A stretch of DNA of 64,000 nt, from contig CDMY01000255.1 of assembly GCA_001179505.1 (NCBI GenBank), positions 374,276 through 438,275 on the forward strand. Reading direction: 5' to 3'. The position numbers and the translations under genes were made by a program. Each line of letters begins with the position of its first letter. Within the stretch, counting starts at the first letter, position 1. This DNA is from Vitrella brassicaformis (lineage: Eukaryota > Sar > Vitrellaceae). Positions 1-18,796 of the stretch are shown in pieces. Below the pieces are notes generated by a model. That model was not told where the DNA came from, searched no databases, and was given only the letters and a program-made list of their open reading frames with translations.

Positions 1-962
1 GACACCCGTCCATCCATCAATCCATCAGCCACCCATTCACCCACCCTCAGTCAGTCAGTCAGTCATTCTCGCCGATTCCCTCACTCAGTCACTGCATGGC
101 AACTAGCGCATCCCCACACCGCCAGCATAAGATACTGGATTCGCCACCGCGGCCTACAAACACCACACACCCGGCAGAGTCGATGAAACCATGCCTTCCC
201 TCCCGGCCAGCTTAAGATGGCTGCTCGCTGACCTGCCCGTTCTGCACAGCTGACATGGATGCCCTGAATGAATGAATCAATGAAATAAATACACACTAAC
301 AATCGCTGACCCACTGACTCGCTGGCTTTCTCGGGAGGGAGGGGACAGTCTCGTCGGGCGTTCTTCCTTCCTTCCTGCCTGCCTTGATGCCTGTCTCTGA
401 CTGACTGACCTGCATACATCCGTCGCTTCGGCATTCAAGAGCTGCTTTGGCGGGCCCTTTGCGAGCGGCGGATGGAGGCAACGAGCGTGACTTGCGCGCG
501 GCTAGCAGGCCATAGCAGACACAGCACACCCTCTCACCCGCACTGATGGGTCGGTGCGCCTGGGACAGCGAACAGGCCCTCACGCTGACATTCATACATA
601 CATACATACATGTGGATGCATGGATGGGGTGCATCCAACAAGCCAAGGATAGGGAGGGAGAGAGGGGGGGAACAAAGAGACAAAGAGACAGACATGCTCT
701 GACTGAGGCCTGTGATGAGGGAGGAAAAGGGGCTGGCTGCGTCCCTCCCTGCCTGCCTTTCTTTCGTACGTGGTATGCGTGCCATGTTCTTGGCGTGATG
801 GCTGAGACACAGTGCCAACGAGTGCCGTCTGCGGAGTATCTGCCAGCCAGCCAGCCAAACACACAGACAGAACCCGTTGGCCCTCAAGTCAGTGACGCTT
901 CACGTTGCCTTGCCCCTCTCTCTCCCTGTCTCACTCCCTCTCTCCCGCCCCATGTCTGTCAC
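1..962. other. No gene seen; low-complexity DNA
   Basis: This stretch lies downstream of the prolyl 4-hydroxylase gene. It is made of short tracts such as CAGT, CATC, CTTC and ACAT repeats. The open frames that cross it have biased, repeat-derived composition and no recognisable domain. I see no RNA gene. Confidence 0.6.
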
Positions 963-2223
963 TCAGTCCATTGCCCCACTTGCTCCCTCACCTGTGATCC
1001 ACACATTCATGCCCATCTTTCTGTGCCCATCCAGCGTCGGCCGCGCTTGATGCACCACTCTGGGATCTGCACACACACGAAACAAGGGAGGGCTTCTGTG
1101 TGTTTCAAGCCTTTCAATCGTATGGTACATACGTACGTGCATGCACTGCGTGTGTGTGTGTCCATCGCCCACCCACCCACCCAGCCAGCCAGCCAGCCTT
1201 CCCACGGCCACCCAGCCAGGTAGGTGCCTACCTGCAGTCCCGTCGGGGAATAGGTTGCTCCAGAAGAGTGCCCGGCCGCGCCGTGGATGGAACCGCTGGT
1301 TGATGAGCGGGAAATCCGTCTCACCGCCAGCCGAATCAGGCAGGGACGTCAGGTACTGACCCACACACACACACATACACACACATTGCACGTGTATGGT
1401 ATGAGTCAAGTTGTAGGTAGGTGGGTAGGTACGTAGGTAGTCATGCATAGACGCTGCAAGGCCAGCCCAGCCCGCAGACCTGCCTGCCTACCACGAATGC
1501 AGTGAGGATCCTCCTGGGCTCCTCAGCAAATGCGTCGGGCATGACTACACGGATGTCAGGTGGGCTGTCCTGGAAGTCCTCGCGGCTTCTGCCCCCAGAC
1601 GCGGCCCCCGGAAGCTTCAGACCTACGGCGTCTACATCTCCCTCCAGACGACCTGCGTCATGATGAATATCGAAATACTGCATGCCATGCCATGCAACCA
1701 AACAACCAATTCACCCGCGACACAACACAACACAGCACAACACAACACAACACAGCAAAGGGAGAAACACATTTGAATAAATGCCAAACGGGTTGTGTTG
1801 ATTGAGCTGTCTGTCTGTCTGTCTGTCTGTGGCGTGGTGTGTGGTGCGTCTTTCTCGACTTACTTACCTGCCCCGGGGCGTATGAGAGGAGCTGCAGTGG
1901 CTCGACATTCTCGTGTGGCAGACCAACGCAATCAGCCGCCCTCCTGACCACACCACACATCACACGACAGACAACAGTGTCACCTGCAGGTACCTGCAAC
2001 TTGGGCTCAGTGTGTCTCTGTGTGTACGTATGTGTGTGTGCATCGACAGTGTGCTGGTGGATGGGATGGCCGGCCCAGCACCCCAATCAATCTGTGTGCG
2101 CCCTCTCCTGTGGTTCATTCAACTGACCTCTCAATGTTGCGGATAACGGTGCTGCCGCACTTTGGCAGGTGAGTGTAGGTGGACGTGCGGCACTCATCAT
2201 ACACCAACTGATGGTACATGCAT

Positions 2224-2254
<31 letters not shown>

Positions 2255-2751
2255 AGATCCGTCCGTCCGTCCGCGCAACTAGTGGCGTGTGTTCAGGGTG
2301 TGGTGCCCCCGACCTGACCTCCTCGTTCTCTAGGTCTTGCGTGAAGCTCCGCTGGAACTCATCGTGATGCTGACTGTAGTACTGGGCGATGTACGACAGC
2401 TCGCTGCAGCCATACACGGGATCAGGTGTGTGCCCGACCTCTGTTCTACTGATATGTATCCCTCCCTGCTGACCTTACCTTTCCGTCAGGAACTCATCGC
2501 ACGCATAGATGTTTGGCGTGCGGTGGACCAACTCAAGAGTCCTGCCACCTGCAGTGCAGGCAGCAGACAGATGAATGAAAGGATGGACAGATTCAGACAG
2601 CTAGAGATGCAGCCATCACTCACTTACAGATTCGTTCGACCGCCTGCGGCTTGGAAGTGTAGAATAGGCGCTTGAACTGCTCTGACACGTGTATCGCCCT
2701 CGGCCGCTCCTTCAGACCCTGAATGCGCACCGACTTTCGACTAGGATTCAT
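963..2751 (-). CDS. Prolyl 4-hydroxylase-like 2-oxoglutarate/Fe(II) dioxygenase (spliced)
   Basis: The spliced product looks like a short P4H alpha-type enzyme, which hydroxylates peptidyl proline using 2-oxoglutarate, Fe(II) and O2. The start is the ATG at 2749-2751 (MNPSRKSVRIQ). Exons then give RTLELVHRTPNIYACDEFL (about 2548-2486), ELSYIAQYYSQHHDEFQ (about 2396-2325), VYDECRTST with STVIRNIER (about 2209-2133), LQLLSYAPGQ, and YFDIHHDAG (about 1670). The core continues RRILTAFVYLTSLPDSAGGE and ends VHQARPTLDGHRKMGMNVWI before a stop at 963. The family's HxD iron ligands (HHD), distal His (VHQ) and 2-oxoglutarate Lys (HRK) are all visible. The C-R-T-S motif and the YxxGQ-YxxHxD junction are typical of P4H. 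No signal peptide is obvious on this start, so an ER location is unproven. The gene is head to head with another 2OG oxygenase 184 bp away. Confidence 0.85.
2225..2255. repeat. (CA)n microsatellite
   Basis: Uninterrupted CA dinucleotide tract inside an intron of the P4H gene. Confidence 0.9.
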
Positions 2752-2935
2752 CCTTGCTCATTTCTCATCCATCGTTTTGAGCTCGCAATCCCTTCCCTCT
2801 TCGGCAAAGGACTCAATCCGCGTTCACGAAGGTAGGGCACGCACTCCGATGCAGCGAAGGGAGAACGATTCATGAAGACTGTCACCCATTCGTTGATTTG
2901 TTGTGTGGTGTGACGGTGTCTGCAGCGACGAGGGG
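2752..2935. promoter_or_regulatory. Divergent promoter, P4H / PhyH-like pair
   Basis: These 184 bp separate two start codons that point away from each other, so both promoters must sit here or overlap the 5' ends. The octamer AGCTCGCA lies at 2780-2787 and recurs in the other divergent spacers of this window. Both regulatory roles are inferred from position. Confidence 0.5.
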
Positions 2936-5224
2936 ATGGCCAAGAAGGGCGGGACAGGGGCCCACCCGCAGCCAAAAGAGGCTCCCAAGATGCCCCCTCG
3001 AGCCAAGAAGAAGGGCGGCGGCATGGGGTATGTGATGCCTGTGGTCGCAGCGGCGATTGCACTCATGGCCATCGGGGCGGCGGTGTTGTTCACCCGCTCA
3101 TCGACGGGTCCAACTTCCATCCTTCCAAGGATGGGTTCGTCACGGCGGCGTGAGTCAGCGGCCGATCTGCTCAAGTCATGGAAGGATGCGCCCGTGGACA
3201 ACATGCCCGACGGCCTCAAGGCCAAGCTCTCGTGCTTCAAGGAGTGCGCCGAGGAAATGACCGCCGACCAGGAGGAACGATTCAAATCAAAACTGCAGAA
3301 AACCAGCCCCCAACAGTGAGGCAGGCAGGGAGGGAGAGAGGCAGGCAGGAGGCCAGCCTTCCTCCCTATATGTTCGTCTGTGCGTTTCACCCACCCACCC
3401 ACCCTTGTGTGTGTGTCAGGTACGTTGAGGTGGCAGCGTCCAACGAGCTTGATTTGCTTGCGTACGCCGACTGCCAGGCGTACTGCGAAAAGGCCGAGTT
3501 GGGGAGCCTCCTGGGTGTGTCCATCCAGGACCCCTGGGCCGACATCGCTTTGGGGCGGTTCAAGAAGCGCCAGCTCAAGGCAGACAGACTCAAGCTCCAG
3601 ACGCAGCAAGCCGACAACGAGACGACTGTCAAGGTGGTGGACTCGCAGCAGAACGAGACGGAGAATGCCATCATCAAGGGCAACCTGGACCTGTCGGCCC
3701 TCCCTGCCGACCTGGAAGAGTACCTCACCTGCGCCAAGGAGTGCACCGACATATCGAGACTCACATTCGACTTCAGCAAGGAGCCGCAGCCAACGGTAGA
3801 GGACTTGCTGCAGACCCTCCGCACCTGCGGCCTCGTGTCGCTCGTCAACTACTTCCCTTCAGCTTATGCGCGGGAGATCCACGCTGCCATCGGACAGCTC
3901 GAGAAGGCAGGCAAGGTCAACCAAATCCCTCTCAAACACTTCCAAAACATGAACCTCTGGTGAGACAGGCGGACAGGCGGACAGACAGACAGACAGACAG
4001 ACAGACAAGCGACAGGCAGGCACGAACGGCCGCATTTTGTTTCCGTCCGTCCATCCATCCGTCCATCCGTCCGTGGTCAGGAACAACCGTTACGAGATGT
4101 GGCTGCCTTACGTGGAGCCGTTCATGCGTCTGGCTGCCACCTTCGCCAACAGGACGGTCATCCCCCAAGTGATCAAGGGATACCTGCAGCCAGACCCACA
4201 AGGACCCGTTCTTGACTACCCCAGGTGACTGACGCACAGACACACAGACAGACAGACCGTCTCCTTGTGCTCTGTGGCTTGTCTGTCGTCAGTGCCATCT
4301 TTGCCCCTGCGCGTACGACCGGATCTCAGCCGCTGCACCGCGACACAGTGGATTCGCTGAGAAGCGAGAGGGGCGTCGGGGAGACCGTCAATGTGCAAAT
4401 CGCCATACAAGACATGACACACCAAATGGGTCGGTCAACTGGCCAGCAGGGCAGGCCCAACAGTGGCAGGCCCTTTGCGCCTGTTTGTGGCCAAGTCAAA
4501 CACAGCCTGTCTGTGTATGTGCTGTCTGTGTCGTGCTGTGTGTCTGTCTGTCTCTGCAGGCCCCACTCTCTTCTGCCCATGCTCTCAGAAGTACTTGGTG
4601 AGTCAGTCAGTGCGTGAGCTGCCCTTGGAGGATAGATAGATGGACATGAAGCGAATTTAAATCGGTCGACGGCTGGCTGGCTGGCTGGCTGGTTGTGTCT
4701 GTCTGTCTGTCTGTGCGTTTAGGTGTTTGGTGACAATTACGTGACGGATGCGTTGGAGTTTTGGTTTTGGCGGTCGGCGGATGACCGCGACAACCACTGC
4801 ATTGAGAGCACAGCCTTCTCGCGAGACTTCACACCGGCAGGCGCTGTCACCGTATACGATGGCATCACTGTCCACCAAGGTGCCAGCCACGCGGGTGCAT
4901 GGGGGCCGGGGGGGGGGGGGGGGGNNNNNNNNNNNNNNNNNNNNNNNNNNNNNNNNNNNNNNNNNNNNNNNNNNNNNNNNNNNNNNNNNNNNNNNNNNNN
5001 NNNNNNNNNNNNNNNNNNNNNNNNNNNNNNNNNNNNNNNNNNNNNNNNNNNNNNNNNNNNNNNNNNNNNNNNNNNNNNNNNNNNNNNNNNNNNNNNNNNN
5101 NNNNNNNNNNNNNNNNNNNNNNNNNNNNNNNNNNNNNNNNNNNNNNNNNNNNNNNNNNNNNNNNNNNNNNNNNNNNNNNNNNNNNNNNNNNNNNNNNNNN
5201 NNNNNNNNNNNNNNNNNNNNNNNN

Positions 5225-5261
<37 letters not shown>

Positions 5262-5537
5262 TGCGGTGGGGTGCGCACGGCAGGCAGGCAGGCAAAGGCA
5301 ACCAAGAGATGCGGGGCGTGGCGTGGCGTGGGTGAGCGTGGCGTGTGTGTGTGTGTGTGTTCAGGAATGGCCAACACGAGTCCGTCGAATCGCACCATCA
5401 TGAATCTGTCCTTCGCAGCGTCGGACGCGATGCGGTCGAGCGATGCCTTCACTTCACTCATGTCGTCCTTTGCCAAAAAGGACGTACTCAAACATCGCAA
5501 GGCCTTCGCTGACAACGTCTTCCACACACACACATGA
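2936..5537 (+). CDS. Membrane-anchored phytanoyl-CoA dioxygenase (PhyH)-like protein, interrupted by an assembly gap
   Basis: The ATG at 2936 opens a basic, proline-rich cytosolic tail followed by one membrane segment (VMPVVAAAIALMAIGAAVLF), suggesting a type II protein. Later exons lie at about 3420-3962, 4081-4224, 4292-4436, 4560-4597, 4722-4879 and 5365-5537. The C-terminal half reads as a PhyH-like 2OG/Fe(II) oxygenase: QPLHRD (iron-binding HxD), VNVQIAIQDMTHQMGPTLF across an intron, then AVTVYDGITVHQGMANTSPS with the distal iron His (VHQG) and NRTIMNLSF. A gap of 300 N flanked by poly-G sits between 4879 and 5365. The two flanking exons join in frame (HQ-G-MANTS), so the gap appears to lie wholly inside one intron. 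Substrate is unknown. Cysteine-containing segments (CFKEC, CAKEC) precede the catalytic part and could be a luminal stem. Confidence 0.75.
4911..5260. other. Assembly gap of 300 N flanked by poly-G
   Basis: Bases 4925-5224 are N. The left flank is about 14 G and the right flank is 36 G (5225-5260). The gap falls inside an intron of the PhyH-like gene. The true length and sequence are unknown. Confidence 0.95.
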
Positions 5538-5906
5538 ATCAATCAATGAATCAATGTACCACCCACACATGGGCCACTGGCTACCTGGGGCGGTTGGGTG
5601 TCTGTGTGTGTGACCTAAGACATTATGGGAGTCCTAGAGTAAGATTTATTGTGGTGGTCTTTTGTGTTTGTGAGACACCCGATGGACATCGTGTGATACG
5701 ACACACGTATTTAGGAGATTTTCCGATACTGACTTGACTTACCGGGACGGATCGAATCGCCATTGCAGAGAGACATATCATCCATCCAATACGGTGGATG
5801 ACTTGTTACCTCGAGAAGGTCCCCCCGGCCCCAATTCAAAGGAAACTCCCGCGGCCCCAGTCTCCTCCCTCCCTCCCTTCCAAGAAATACGCGTGTGTGC
5901 GAAGCA
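5538..5906. other. Intergenic spacer; no gene seen
   Basis: The spacer lies between two genes transcribed in the same direction. It is less repetitive than most spacers here and probably contains the 3' end of the PhyH-like gene and the promoter of the GH16-like gene. I saw no copy of the AGCTCGCA octamer in it. Confidence 0.5.
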
Positions 5907-7557
5907 ATGCAGCCTGCTGATCATCTATGTCGTCTGCCGCCGCTGCTGCTGTTCCTCTTTGCCATCGGTGGGCGGCTGCCTGGCATCGCTGGCCAGTGTG
6001 AATGGAGCGTGAGTGAGTATGTGGGGACCGGGACGGGCGACTGCGGCCGCGAGTACGATGCCGGCGAGGTGGTGGCCTTGACGGGGCCTTCCAAGTACGG
6101 GCGTTACGAGGCGCGAATGCTGCCCAACGTCTTGTGGGCTGACGGGGTGGTGCTTTCATTCATCCTCTGGTACCAAGACAGCGACAAGGTGCCCGGCACC
6201 CCCTGGGGCGAGATAGACTACCAGATATTCCTGGGGGGCCCTCATGGGGAGAAGGGGGAGCCGCTGCAGACTAACATCGTTCTAGGTAGGTATCAATGTG
6301 CATGGATGCATGTAAGCAACATGAACAAGGAAGCAAGGCAGTCAATCAAGCCCCTCCGTCGCTCTATCCGTCCATCTGTCTGTCTGTCTGTCTGTCTGTG
6401 TGTGTGTGTGTGTGTTGGGTCGGCGCGTCGCAGGTTATGTGTGGAACGATCCCCCCGGCCTGGGTCTGCACGAGCAGTTCTACGGCCCCCCAGGGTATCC
6501 TAAGACCCCTGAGGGGCGGGACAATGAGGCATCCAAAGGGGTCAAGGGCAGCTGGCACACTATCGCCATAGAGTGGACGCCGGAACACGTCGAGTGGTGG
6601 TTCGATGGACGCAGACTGCGCAGATGCCCCAGTAAGTAATAAATACCGACGGATGCCTGGCTCGTTCGTTGATTCGTTCCGCTCGCCATTCACTTCATTC
6701 CCGAACCATACATACCTCAATCCACTCATAACTGTGTGCATGTGTGTGTGAGTGTGCAGGTGCCGAGTGTTGCAGCACAGCGACAGTGCCGTCTTTGTGC
6801 GAGGACGGCGCTTTGATGACGAACCTGAATGCCATCCCGTCGATGAATGTGCGCATGTCGATGTGGCCGGTGAACCCCAAGGAGCCGTGGGCCGCCACCT
6901 GGAGTGGCCTGGCTGACCCCGAGAGCTTCCCTCTGGTGGCCTTTGTCGACTACGTCACCTTCTACTCATACGACCAGGCCACCAAGTCATTTGTCTTTGA
7001 CGACGTCGAGGTCTTTGACTATGAAGTGGGCCTCGCCAGGACCGATGCCAACCTGCTCGAGAAATGGTCCCTGCCCACTGGGGTCACCTTCGACGTCAAC
7101 TGGGCAGAGTTTGGACTCAGGTAAACACACACACACACACACACAGACATTACACGACACGACACAACATGCACGCATCTCCGCATATATGTGGATGCGC
7201 CCTGGCTGTCACACACACGTGTTGTGCATAGCGTGTGTCTCTGTCTGTCTGTCCTGCCTCCTACCTGGTGTGTTGTGTGTGTGTGGTCAGGCGGACCAAC
7301 ATAGTGAGTGGATCTGTGTCGAAGCATCTGGCCCTGACGCTTGCCAAGAAGGGTGAGAATGCGGTGCCGGCTGCACCCCTCATCGCACCCAATCGGCAGG
7401 CCTTGCCGCCAAATGACATCGACGACACACTCTGTCAGTGAGACACACATACATACACACACATAAGACGTACGTACGTACGTACGTACGTACACCTGCA
7501 CACCGGCTCATACCCTGCCCCCCGCTCGTTTGTAGTATATGTCTCATTTGTCAGTCA

Positions 7558-7593
<36 letters not shown>

Positions 7594-9418
7594 TATCAGA
7601 TCCTAACAAGACGACTCTTCCGGAGGCAGCGGAGCGTTACCTGGATTGGCGAGAGGAGTGCGAGGCAGACCCATCGGTGGACCCGGCCAGCGGTAAGGTT
7701 CTGAGGATCCCTGGCAAGGTCTTCCAGTACGGCATGGCTCAGCTCAAGGCCGCCCTCACGCCCCCGGCAGAGACCGCCGACACGTCCACATGGGCTGTCG
7801 ACGCATGCAAGGCCGAATGCATCGCACGACTTGTCGCCGGCGTACCTCTACACTACTTGTCCGTCATCGAGACCACCCCTGAGGGGACGGATGAGACCGC
7901 ATATCAGGTAGGGAGGTCGGTGGGTAGGGAGGCAGGCACAGCACACACGCTGGCTGCATGACTGACTGACGGACGTAGCCCGCTACATGCACGCACACGC
8001 ACGGACGGGGGGGGCGCCCATCTATCTAATGTGATGTGATCTATGTGACCGTTCCATCCATCCATCCATGCATCCATCCACCCTGCGTGTGTGCAGTGTA
8101 TGTGTCTGTTGGAGACAGGTGCAGCAGTTGAGCTGGGTGATGGGGGCAGTGGCTTCGCATATAGCGGCATTCTGTGCGGCGAGGCGGGCAACTTCGACCC
8201 CAGCCTGACGACCCCCACCCCGCCCGACGACGTCTCTCCGCCATCCATTGTGGAGGGGCCGCCTGTCCTGCTGCCGGGGCAGCAGCTCCTGCTCCTTGAT
8301 GGCGGTCGGCGGTTTACCGATGAGAACTTTGGCACACAACTCCTCGCTGTGAGGATACAAAATGAGCCGCAGGGCACCTTTGAAACGGTAGGTAGGGCGG
8401 TGTGAACGCTGCGGGCGACGCAGCCAATAGACAGACAGACAGACAGACATTCGTGTATTGCATGTATGTATGTATGCATCAATGAATGAGAGCCGTTTGG
8501 TGACTCCCTGTCTGTCTGTCTGTCTGCCTGCCTGTCTGTCCTTCCCTACCCTCTTGGTTGATCTCCTTCCTCCTTGCTTTATTATCGATTCATTCAGGAT
8601 GAGGCGCTGCAGGACTTCGCCACCGATGCGCGGAACGTCATCGCCACGGACCTTTCGGAGGATCCCGAAAAGGTCATCATCCACTCCATCTCGCCGGGCT
8701 CGGCTATCGTCAGATTCGTGTCAGTGAGGAGACACGCACGAATACGTGGATTGCACGCAGGCAGCTGTCTGTGGAATGAAGGCAGGCGGGCAGCTAATGG
8801 GTCTCTGTGTGTGTGTGCAGTGTGCGAGACCAGACTGCGGCTTCGTTGCAGAGCAAATGGCAGACGAAAGTGGATGCAGCGGACTCTCTGATTGCCACGC
8901 AGTACACGATCGATCCTGATTATCCTGTGCTGGTGGCCGTGCCAGACAGTGGGACGCCTCCCCCGGCAGACTGTGCAGTGGGCGACCCGTTGTGTACCCC
9001 GCCCACCCCCCAGCCGACGACCAAGAGGCCCGGCGACTTCCTTGAGGACAACAAGGATGAAGACCTCGACAAGAAACCCGACATTACCCCGGAAGACCTC
9101 GTCCCGCCCGCCATCAAGGATGGCATCGAGCAGATTAAGGATGACACCAAGGAGACCATCACAAAGAGCACAGGATGGACGTCATTCGCCATTGCCGCGG
9201 GCGCGGGGGTGGGTGTGTTGGCTGTGGGGATGCTCATTCTGTGGTGGACTGGGGCGCTGGGCAAGCTGCGGAGGCTGTGCTGTCCGAGGAGGGAGAAACT
9301 ATTGGACAAAGGCGGCGAGAGGGCCAGGGAGAGGAAGACAGAGACGCTGAGACAGTCGCGCGGACACCACCAACCGGCACACAGGAGCCCTGCCAGTCCG
9401 CAGAGGGTCTTTGTTTAG
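5907..9418 (+). CDS. GH16-like concanavalin-fold protein, type I membrane protein
   Basis: The ATG at 5907 starts a signal peptide (LPPLLLFLFAIGGRLPGIAG). The first three exons (about 5907-6285, 6434-6631, 6760-7120) form a glycoside-hydrolase-16-like jelly roll: WGEIDYQIFLGG, HTIAIEWTPEHVEWWFDG and FVDYVTFYSYD. GH16 enzymes cleave beta-1,3/1,4-glucans or galactans and normally carry an ExDxE-type catalytic motif. Here the motif reads E-I-D-Y-Q, so the acid/base Glu is a Gln. Later exons (to about 8720) encode cysteine-containing segments and a stretch near 8600-8850 (VIIHSISPGSAIVRFV) that resembles the SEA-like extracellular module of protist surface proteins. An acidic, proline-rich stem leads to one membrane helix (AAGAGVGVLAVGMLILWW) and a basic tail ending at 9418. 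It is probably a cell-surface glucan-binding protein or weak enzyme; the binding role is inference. Confidence 0.75.
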
Positions 9419-11093
9419 CTAGCGAGATTTAGACAGTCAGACAGACAGACAGGCAGACGACAGCCGGCCTTGCAAATTGGGATGTGCACTGGGTAGGTAG
9501 GGATTTGGGCCTGCCGCGGGATGGATGTGCATTCATTGCATTGCGAGGGATGTGGGCGGGTGGGTGGGTGGGTTGTTGCGGCGATCAGATTCACCTGGTA
9601 CTGACTGGACTGAACTGGCGGTGAGGGTGTCTGTCTGCGTGTGGTGAGGGTGTGGTGTGGCGTGGGTGCTTTTCACTAGGTCGTGTCTCTGAATACGTAT
9701 GAATGTATGGTTCCCCTCAGTGTGTATGTACTACAAGAATGAACATTCTGTTGCATATCATATGTGTAGGCAGAGAGTCACACTGATAAAGCCCTGCCGT
9801 CCGTCCATCCATCCACTTGTCCGTCCGTCCGTCCGCAAGGCACTAACTAAAAGTTGACTCAAACAGCTTGGCTGCCGTGGCCGACACACATAGATGTAGA
9901 CATGAACACACCGTGGATGCTCTCATTCGCCATCATGTACTCTCCCCCTGACAGAAAGACCGACAGGGTCCCAGTGGGCGATTGATCCAGCCATCTCAAA
10001 TGAAGAGGGCAAAACGGATGGATCGACAGCCAGACACACACTGGATAACGTCTCACTCCGGGTGTATGTATGTATGTATGTACAGAGAGGGAAGTGAGTG
10101 TGCTCTACGCGAAAAAGACAACTTCGTCCAACCACCAATACACACACAGCCCCTCAAACACACACAGAGACTAGCTACCTACCTGCCCAGAAGAATATGT
10201 GTGTATATAAATCAGGACACGACCCGACCCCACACAATAAACAAACAAGAGACGAGCACACTACATGTGCACGTAATAGCCACATGTTCACTCATCAATC
10301 CATCCATTCATCTACCTATCCATCCATCCATCGCTCTCTTGCGATGTCCGCTTGTACATCCATCCAGGTAGCTTTTTGTATGATGAAGGAAGCAGCCAAT
10401 GAAGGCAGCAAGAAGGCGGGCAGCAAGGCCATGCATGCATGTATCTCTCTGTCCATCGAGATATCTAGATAGATGGACGGACGTATCAAGGAAAGGAGGC
10501 GCCGCTCACTCATAAACGGAAGGACACCAAAAAGACGAGCAAGCAAGCAATCAAGGGCCCATCCATCACGTATGTTTGTATGTATGCACCAGGGAGTGAG
10601 TGAGTGAATGAGTGCAGCAGGGGGGGACATCGAACGCATGGAGAAAGGGAGGGTGGATGTATGTCTGTCTAGGTAGGGTAGATAGGATAGAGAGATAGAT
10701 ATCTGTACGGTACGTAGACGCTTTCACATGCACTGCATGCATTAAAGTGCGATGGATGCTTCCTGCCTGCCTGCCTGCCTGCCTACCTGCGATCCACACA
10801 CACACATGCACACGCACCCGTACGCACCTACGTACGGAGGACAGAGTTGGGAGGGAGGGAGCATGCAATGCAATGCAGAGCAGCAGGGATTGAAAGCGGC
10901 TCACCCTGCCTGCCTGGTTCCTTTATTCGTTCATGCACTGCACTGCACTGCACTGTACCTACCTACTGAAGGCCTGTCTGTCAGCGCTCCTTCCTTCCTG
11001 CCCTATATATGTGTGTTGTGTATGTATGTACCACGCACACGTGAATTGAAATGCCCACGCGACGGATGATTGCATGCCGCCCTTGCCGCTATA
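9419..11093. other. Intergenic, low-complexity; no gene seen
   Basis: This 1.7-kb spacer lies between two convergent genes. It holds GACA, GGTG, CCGT, GTAT, CTGC and ACAC microsatellites and AT-richer tracts near 10190-10300. Open frames are repeat-derived. I found no domain, tRNA or convincing structured RNA. Confidence 0.55.
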
Positions 11094-18614
<7,521 letters not shown>

Positions 18615-18796
18615 CGAATTCCGCTCTAGAGAGTTGAGATCTTGAGGGAAAAGAAGAAAGACTTCTTCATGAGCTAAGCTTGCAAGTCCGGACAAGCTCG
18701 CAGATCTGCGAGCCACCCATAACCGACCACCGACCCGCGAAAAGGGAAGGGACGAGCGGCGAAGGAGAGATCTCATAGATCCATCCAGAGAGATTC
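18615..18796. promoter_or_regulatory. Divergent promoter, ABCC / 3-hydroxyacyl-CoA dehydrogenase pair
   Basis: These 182 bp separate opposite start codons. The octamer AGCTCGCA is at 18695-18702, inside a perfect 18-base palindrome (GCTCGCAGATCTGCGAGC, 18696-18713). A related AAGCTTGCAAG lies at about 18676-18686. Regulatory role is inferred from position and recurrence. Confidence 0.55.

Noticed and set aside
546-1223. A 225-codon open frame on the + strand
   Set aside because: Its composition is His/Cys/Pro/Gln from CCCA, CACA and CAGC tracts; it overlaps the last exon of the P4H gene on the other strand and has no domain.
4657-5542. Long open frames crossing the N gap on both strands
   Set aside because: They are artefacts of unknown bases; real exons end at 4879 and resume at 5365.
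7441-7500. Short tandem repeats considered as a CRISPR or satellite array
   Set aside because: They are simple ACGT/CACA microsatellites with no spacer structure, inside an intron.
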